Shown: in pieces, positions 62,503-64,000 of the stretch | How the letters are laid out: every line of letters begins with the position of its first letter | How positions within the stretch are numbered: the first letter of the stretch is position 1 | Assembly (NCBI GenBank): GCA_002709085.1 | Contig: PAPR01000048.1 | Span: forward strand, 1-64,000 | Length of the DNA stretch: 64,000 nt | Source of the DNA: Pseudooceanicola sp. | Lineage (GTDB): Bacteria > Pseudomonadota > Alphaproteobacteria > Rhodobacterales > Rhodobacteraceae | Reading direction: 5' to 3' | Position numbers and translations under genes: made by a program | Notes under the pieces: model-generated | Database searches by the model: none | What the model was told of the DNA's origin: nothing | What the model saw: only the letters and a program-made list of their open reading frames with translations

Positions 62503-63498
62503 TCAAAAGTCCAGCGCGGGACAGGTGTTGTCGGACATGTAGTCATGCACCGTCAGCTCACCGGAGCCGATCTCTTCCTTGGCCTTTTCCACCGCCGCCT
62601 TCATCTCGTCCGAGACGAGGGAGGCGTTGTCGTCATCCAGCGCGTAGTCGATGCCGCCATTGGCGATGCCCATGACATTGATGCCGGTTTCCAGATCAGT
62701 GCCCGAACTCATCGCGTCGTAGACCGCGTTGTCGACCCGTTTGAGCATCGACGTCAGGACCTGGCCCGGATGCATGTAGTTCTGGTTGCTGTCCACGCCG
62801 ATCGACAGGATGTCCTCATCGGCAGCCGTTTGCAGCACGCCGACCCCGGTGCCACCGGCAGCCGCATAGACAACGTCAGCGCCTTGGGAAATCTGCGCCT
62901 TGGTCAACTCGGACCCCTTCACCGGATCGTTCCAGGCGGCGGGGGTGGTGCCAGTCATATTGGCGACGATCTTGGCGTCAGGGTTCACCGCCTGCACGCC
63001 CTGGGCATAGCCGCAGGCAAATTTGCGGATCAGCGGAATGTCCATGCCGCCGATAAAGCCGACGGTGTCGGTTTCCGACGCCATCGCCGCCATCATGCCC
63101 ACCAGGTAGGAGCCTTCGTGTTCATTGAAGACGACCGAGCGCACATTGGGGGCGTCCACCACCATATCAATCAGCGCAAACTTCGTATCGGGGTAATCCG
63201 GCGCGACCTCGGAGAGCACGTTGCCAAAGGCAAAGCCGGTCATGATGATCGGATTGTTCCCATTGTCGGCAAAGCGGCGCAGGGCCTGTTCGCGCTGTGC
63301 CTCGGACTGCAGCTCGATTTCGCGGAAGGAGTTGCCGGTTTCCTCAGCCCAACGGCTTGCACCGGTAAAGGCGGCTTCGTTAAACGATTTGTCGAACTTG
63401 CCGCCCAGATCGAAGATCAGAGCAGGTTCGGCCAGCGAAGCGCCTGCGCTCAGCGCGAGGACGGCGGCAGCGCCGAGGAATTTGGTCATCAGTGTCAT
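62503..63498 (-). CDS. BMP family periplasmic binding protein
   Basis: A 331-residue receptor with signal peptide (FLGAAAVLALSAGASLAEP). Signature parts are IFDLGGKFDKSFNEAAFTGASRW, GYAQGVQAVNPDAKI, DVVYAAAGGTGVGVLQTA and IGVDSNQNY. Relatives (BmpA, PnrA/TmpC) bind purine nucleosides, so this transporter probably imports nucleosides. GGGAGA precedes ATG 63498. It is the first gene of the operon. Confidence 0.9.
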   Translation of the reverse strand: MTLMTKFLGAAAVLALSAGASLAEPALIFDLGGKFDKSFNEAAFTGASRWAEETGNSFREIELQSEAQREQALRRFADNGNNPIIMTGFAFGNVLSEVAPDYPDTKFALIDMVVDAPNVRSVVFNEHEGSYLVGMMAAMASETDTVGFIGGMDIPLIRKFACGYAQGVQAVNPDAKIVANMTGTTPAAWNDPVKGSELTKAQISQGADVVYAAAGGTGVGVLQTAADEDILSIGVDSNQNYMHPGQVLTSMLKRVDNAVYDAMSSGTDLETGINVMGIANGGIDYALDDDNASLVSDEMKAAVEKAKEEIGSGELTVHDYMSDNTCPALDF

Positions 63499-63646
63499 GG
63501 TGTTCTCCCAGTTGGCAGGGGACAAATATCTCCGTCCGGCAGACGGCGGATCGGTGTTGATCACTCGGGATTAAGGCCGCGCCCCAGTCACGGGTCAAGG
63601 GTGAATCCAGCTTTAAGCTCGCGCAAAGCCTGAATATTGGATCACG

Positions 63647-64000
63647 TCACGTCAAGCGTTTGCTGAGAATTTGAGCATCAATCCGAGCATTGTCCGGCCC
63701 TTGATAATAACCGCGCCGTTGCCCTGCGATGACCCAGCCGTTTGCCTTGTAAAGCGCCATCGCCGGCGCGTTGGTGGCGGCCACTTCGAGAAACGCGACG
63801 TCTGCCGCGCGGCGCCGGGCCGCCTCATCAAAGGCGGCGAGGCACCGCTGGCCCAATCCGGCGCGGCGATGATCGGGGTGGGTCGCGATGGTCAGTAACT
63901 CGGCCTCTCCGGCTATGGCGCGCCCGAGGGCAAACGCCGAGCGTTGGGTAACCAGGAAGACATGCGGTGACGCGAGGAATGCGCCGAATTCGTTCTCGCT
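63647..64000 (-). CDS. GNAT acetyltransferase, RimI-like, 5' part outside the window
   Basis: The frame is open from the window edge to the stop at 63647. The last 117 residues show a GNAT acetyl-CoA site (LLTIATHPDHRRAGLGQRCL) and FLEVAATNAPAMALYKANGW, GQRRGYYQG, and SKRL, which match RimI, the N-terminal acetyltransferase of ribosomal protein S18. The N-terminal quarter is missing. RimI usually follows tsaB, so tsaB may lie just outside. Confidence 0.85.
   Translation of the reverse strand, partial: SENEFGAFLASPHVFLVTQRSAFALGRAIAGEAELLTIATHPDHRRAGLGQRCLAAFDEAARRRAADVAFLEVAATNAPAMALYKANGWVIAGQRRGYYQGPDNARIDAQILSKRLT

Noticed and set aside
1-64000. CRISPR arrays, insertion sequences, prophage or integrative elements
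   Set aside because: No regularly spaced repeats, transposase, integrase or phage structural genes were seen; gene content is that of a core chromosome with one catabolic island.

Overview
The window is a GC-rich, densely packed chromosomal segment of a Rhodobacterales alphaproteobacterium (Roseobacter/Rhodobacter group). The clearest signs are the RpoE-ChrR singlet-oxygen pair, mipZ, the order pckA-chvI-chvG-hprK-rapZ-EIIA-HPr, cobaltochelatase genes cobS/cobT, methylsuccinyl-CoA dehydrogenase of the ethylmalonyl-CoA pathway, and three-component TRAP transporters. I see no rRNA, tRNA, CRISPR array, insertion sequence, phage or plasmid gene. Both ends cut a gene: a nucleoside/sugar kinase at the left and a RimI-type acetyltransferase at the right.

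Layout. 1-5.1 kb: kinase, small membrane protein, mipZ, mutL (endonuclease type) and rmuC. 5.1-9.5 kb: chrR-rpoE with a good RpoE-type promoter, facing an operon of FAD oxidoreductase, DUF1365 and SDR genes that resembles the Rhodobacter sphaeroides singlet-oxygen regulon. 9.6-17.5 kb: a glutathionyl-hydroquinone reductase, then a tightly overlapping corrin-ring operon (small membrane protein, cbiX, cobH, cobL, cobI, a cbiG-cobJ fusion, cobM). 18.2-25.7 kb: a TRAP transporter, a BKACE-family gene, a secreted fasciclin protein, methylsuccinyl-CoA dehydrogenase and a TSUP permease.

25.9-35.4 kb is a catabolic island: alcohol dehydrogenase on the plus strand facing a minus-strand operon of aldehyde dehydrogenase, TRAP transporter (P, Q, M), SDR and two acyl-CoA dehydrogenases. 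Two near-identical 14-bp palindromes (25991-26004 and 35345-35358) lie upstream of the two converging transcription units, one at each outer edge, so one undescribed regulator probably controls the whole island. No regulator and no CoA ligase is encoded inside it.

35.7-41.8 kb: folA, small membrane/secreted proteins, a cold-shock protein, an ArsC-like protein, and a minus-strand four-gene bufferin-type RiPP operon: a Cys-rich DUF2282 precursor, a DUF692 multinuclear iron oxidase, a DUF2063 partner and a DoxX protein. This is the most exciting system here, although its family has recently been described in other bacteria. 41.8-51.1 kb: aminopeptidase P, cobT, an FMN reductase, cobS, an ECF sigma/anti-sigma pair, a DUF3859 protein and pckA. 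51.5-57 kb: chvIG, hprK, rapZ, EIIA, HPr and an acyltransferase; this is the incomplete regulatory PTS linked to envelope signalling and gluconeogenesis. 57-63.5 kb: a TIGR02186/TSUP pair and a BMP-type ABC transporter (probably nucleoside uptake).

All functional names come from reading motifs and recalled family features; no database search was run.
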